From positions 4,464,001 through 4,528,000 of the forward strand of contig OX337229.1 of NCBI GenBank assembly GCA_946965045.2: DNA of 64,000 bases, in the 5' to 3' direction. Both the position numbers and the translations under genes were made by a program. Numbering within the stretch: position 1 is the first letter of the stretch; each line of letters opens with the position of its first letter. The notes below the pieces were generated by a model that was not told the DNA's origin, made no database searches, and worked only from the letters and a program-made list of their open reading frames with translations. Shown here in pieces: positions 62,139 through 64,000 of the stretch. Source of the DNA: Epithemia pelagica (lineage: Eukaryota; Bacillariophyta; Bacillariophyceae; Surirellales; Surirellaceae).

Positions 62139-63166
62139 TGCTACACAAGTTCCACGAAAGCTGGATGGAATGTCACCGTCGAACGTTCACGAGGCCCCAG
62201 AAGTGGCCTTGACAACAGGTTCGGGCAGCTTGTCGTCGTCCAACGATCAAGGCCTCTCTCCCTTTCCCTTGGAACGGATCAACAACACTTTGCTAAGGCG
62301 ATACAAACAGACAAGGAGGGTTCAGGTCGTTCCTTTCTCTGCTATCGGCGAGATATCAACGTGTTGCATCTGCGAATTGGTTTGTTCGAAACAACAAACG
62401 CTATTGAAATGGGGCGGCGTGGATGGAATGCTTCGCACCAGCCAACTCGGTCTCCTCCTCGGTTCATGACTCTTGCCTGATCACTCACTATCCAGCGCAT
62501 GTATATCGTATGCTTCGATATACTTCCTCAATTTATGGTTGTTAGCAGCGACGGGTTGTGATTTTGCGTGTCCTGTTCCTTCAGGAGGCCATGTGCAATG
62601 TGCATCCTCGAGACTTAGCCGCGCGCGCACGACGATCATCGGACACCTACACATCCTGAAAAGACTTGTGGGTATCGTCTATGTAAGAAATCGGACACCC
62701 CCATCATTCACAAGGATACATAGTTGCGGACAGCGTGGCCATAGACGAAATGGGACTACGAAGTCGTGGCATGGTTGTATTGAAGCGAGCCCAGCTATTC
62801 TCGTCTTGGTTACTTAGGCACGTTTGGGACATCTTAACGGGCTTCTAGCGAGAAAACACACAAGGCAGCAAGTAAGAATGCGTTGGGATTTGATTTACGT
62901 TTTTTTGTAACACGACGGAGAAACCAAAAAATCGTCGGATTTGGGATTTTCATTGTTGTCATGAAAGACATGTGCGATCCGAATCCAACCGCTGGACATT
63001 TTTGACAGCAAAGAGACCAACAACAGGACGAAGAGACTGTTGAAACACCTAAAGGCGTTGTTTGCATAGGGAAATACTACGATTGCAATCCTTGATTCCA
63101 ACAAACCAATATAGAATGGATTATTATCAGGAGAAAGGAGGGGATCCATTGATTCTGTCTCTTCGG
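62139..63166. other. Intergenic, no supported gene
   Basis: About 1 kb between the divergent PDZ and MAPEG genes. A plus-strand frame (ATG near 62170 to 62469) is open but overlaps the PDZ promoter and shows no domain or sensible composition. No RNA gene seen. Confidence 0.4.
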
Positions 63167-63737
63167 ATGGATCCCCAAGTAATGAAGTCCCTGGTCTTTA
63201 GTTCGATCGTTCTTGGGATGAAGTGCATGTTCTCCGTATTTGCATCAAACATTTCTGAACGTACGTCTTTGCGTACGGGTTCTTCCTTCGCTAAGCATTT
63301 CGTCACTCACGAACCAACCTTTGTTCTCTTTCACAAATTTATGGGTGTTATTGGGATTTTTAAATGTACCAGAATATCCATCCCTCGTGAAAAAGCTCTT
63401 GGGTGAAACTGCGGATGAGGAAACAGTGAACAAGACAATGAAGCGATGGAGGCTCGTCGTTGGGGATGATTTAGAGAATATTCCCGCTGGATTAGGACTT
63501 CTTTGGCTCGCTGGAATAACGACATCTTCCTCCAATTCCTTGTCGGTTCCGGGCTCTTCGGTAGCAGCTGTCGTCTTGTGCACACAAACATTCACCGTGT
63601 CTCGGCTGTTACATTCGGCCTTCTCCTATGCTGATTGGAGCCCTTCCTCGCGTACCTATGCCTATATTGGAGGCTTGGTGACTTCGTGTGGAGCAGGAAT
63701 CATTGCACTCAAGGGACTCTTTAGCATACCAAGCTGA
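63167..63737 (+). CDS. MAPEG-family membrane enzyme (microsomal GST / prostaglandin E synthase-like)
   Basis: Small integral membrane protein using glutathione. Two exons: 63167-63278 and 63373-63737; intron 63279-63372 starts GTTCTT, an atypical donor, and ends ACCAG. Splicing gives 158 aa, the usual MAPEG length: first TM VMKSLVFSSIVLGMKCMFSVFAS; then RTEYPSLVKKLLGETADEETVNKTMKRWRLVVGDDLENIPAGLGLLWLAG, where R…NDLENI-type sequence (here GDDLENIP) is the family signature; and two more helices with ASRLLHSAFSYAD-like spacing (VSRLLHSAFSYADWSPSSRTYAYIGG). The reaction may be glutathione conjugation or peroxidase activity on lipid hydroperoxides. Confidence 0.85.
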
Positions 63738-64000
63738 GACAAACGAGAAACACAATACGATACGACATTTGGTTCTGCGGATATGGGGGTTCTTCTTGAG
63801 CAGTGAAAATTGGTTGATACGAATCATGCAGCAGTGATGATCCGTGACAACGCCTACTCTGGATGGATTTATCTTTACATACTCCTTGGGGTTGTGTAGG
63901 AAAGGACAAACTTTGTCTCATGGAGCATGTCAAAGAATCGCAGTATCCTGTGGTTGGTGTGTAAATTAGAAAAGCGTGTTCTTCATGAAGATGAAAACTA
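63738..64000. other. Window end, no gene seen
   Basis: 3' flank of the MAPEG gene; no supported feature. Confidence 0.4.

Noticed and set aside
61834-62469. Plus-strand frame antisense to and upstream of the PDZ gene
   Set aside because: Mostly antisense to Ser-rich coding sequence; no sensible domain in the part outside it.

Overview
The window is a gene-dense piece of a nuclear genome from a photosynthetic stramenopile, almost certainly a diatom; the species cannot be fixed from sequence alone. The evidence is: short GT-AG introns (mostly about 65-120 bp, one candidate of 250 bp); two proteins whose N-termini look like the diatom bipartite plastid signal with Phe at the expected cleavage site (ChlM and a MiaB-type enzyme); a complete Ty1/copia element of the kind common in diatoms; Ser/Asp-rich low-complexity nuclear proteins; and a CRAL-TRIO-like plus bZIP protein and an 'ARGLE' protein of types I associate with diatoms.

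Layout. 0-12.7 kb: the 3' part of a Ser/Arg-rich protein, a multi-pass membrane class-3 lipase, a tubulin-tyrosine-ligase-like protein, a secretory or plastid protein with a weak ketopantoate-reductase look, a membrane-anchored SGNH hydrolase and a peroxisomal-type thiolase. 13-22 kb: a CRAL-TRIO-like/bZIP gene whose upstream part carries in-frame stops, next to a 6.4 kb Copia retrotransposon with identical 238-bp LTRs. 22.5-29 kb: glutaminyl-tRNA synthetase, a 305-bp hAT-type MITE and a TPM-TM-RING protein. 29-39 kb: a PSTAIRE CDK, an SBP2-like selenocysteine factor with three UHM/RRM-like modules, a Gle1 protein carrying FG repeats and a CCCH finger, and two unknown proteins. 41-50 kb: a GXWXG-type protein, the helicase Dbp3, gamma-tubulin complex protein GCP3 and an unknown nuclear-looking protein. 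50-64 kb: a SHAQKY-type MYB, a plastid parvulin-MiaB fusion divergent from ChlM, a TspO-like membrane protein, an unknown protein, the Brix protein SSF1/PPAN, a PDZ protein and a MAPEG enzyme.

Most neighbours are unrelated housekeeping genes, many arranged head to head over 130-250 bp, so bidirectional promoters are likely. The most unusual items are three domain fusions (Gle1 + Nup42-like FG/CCCH; parvulin + MiaB with a plastid signal; triple UHM + SBP2 L7Ae), an intron that aligns end to end with the antisense strand of the neighbouring gene's coding sequence, a young Copia insertion with a half-tRNA-Met primer site, and a hAT MITE with perfect termini and target duplication.

CDS coordinates span introns; exon limits are given in the evidence where they could be read. 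All intron calls are from splice consensus, reading frame and protein similarity by eye.
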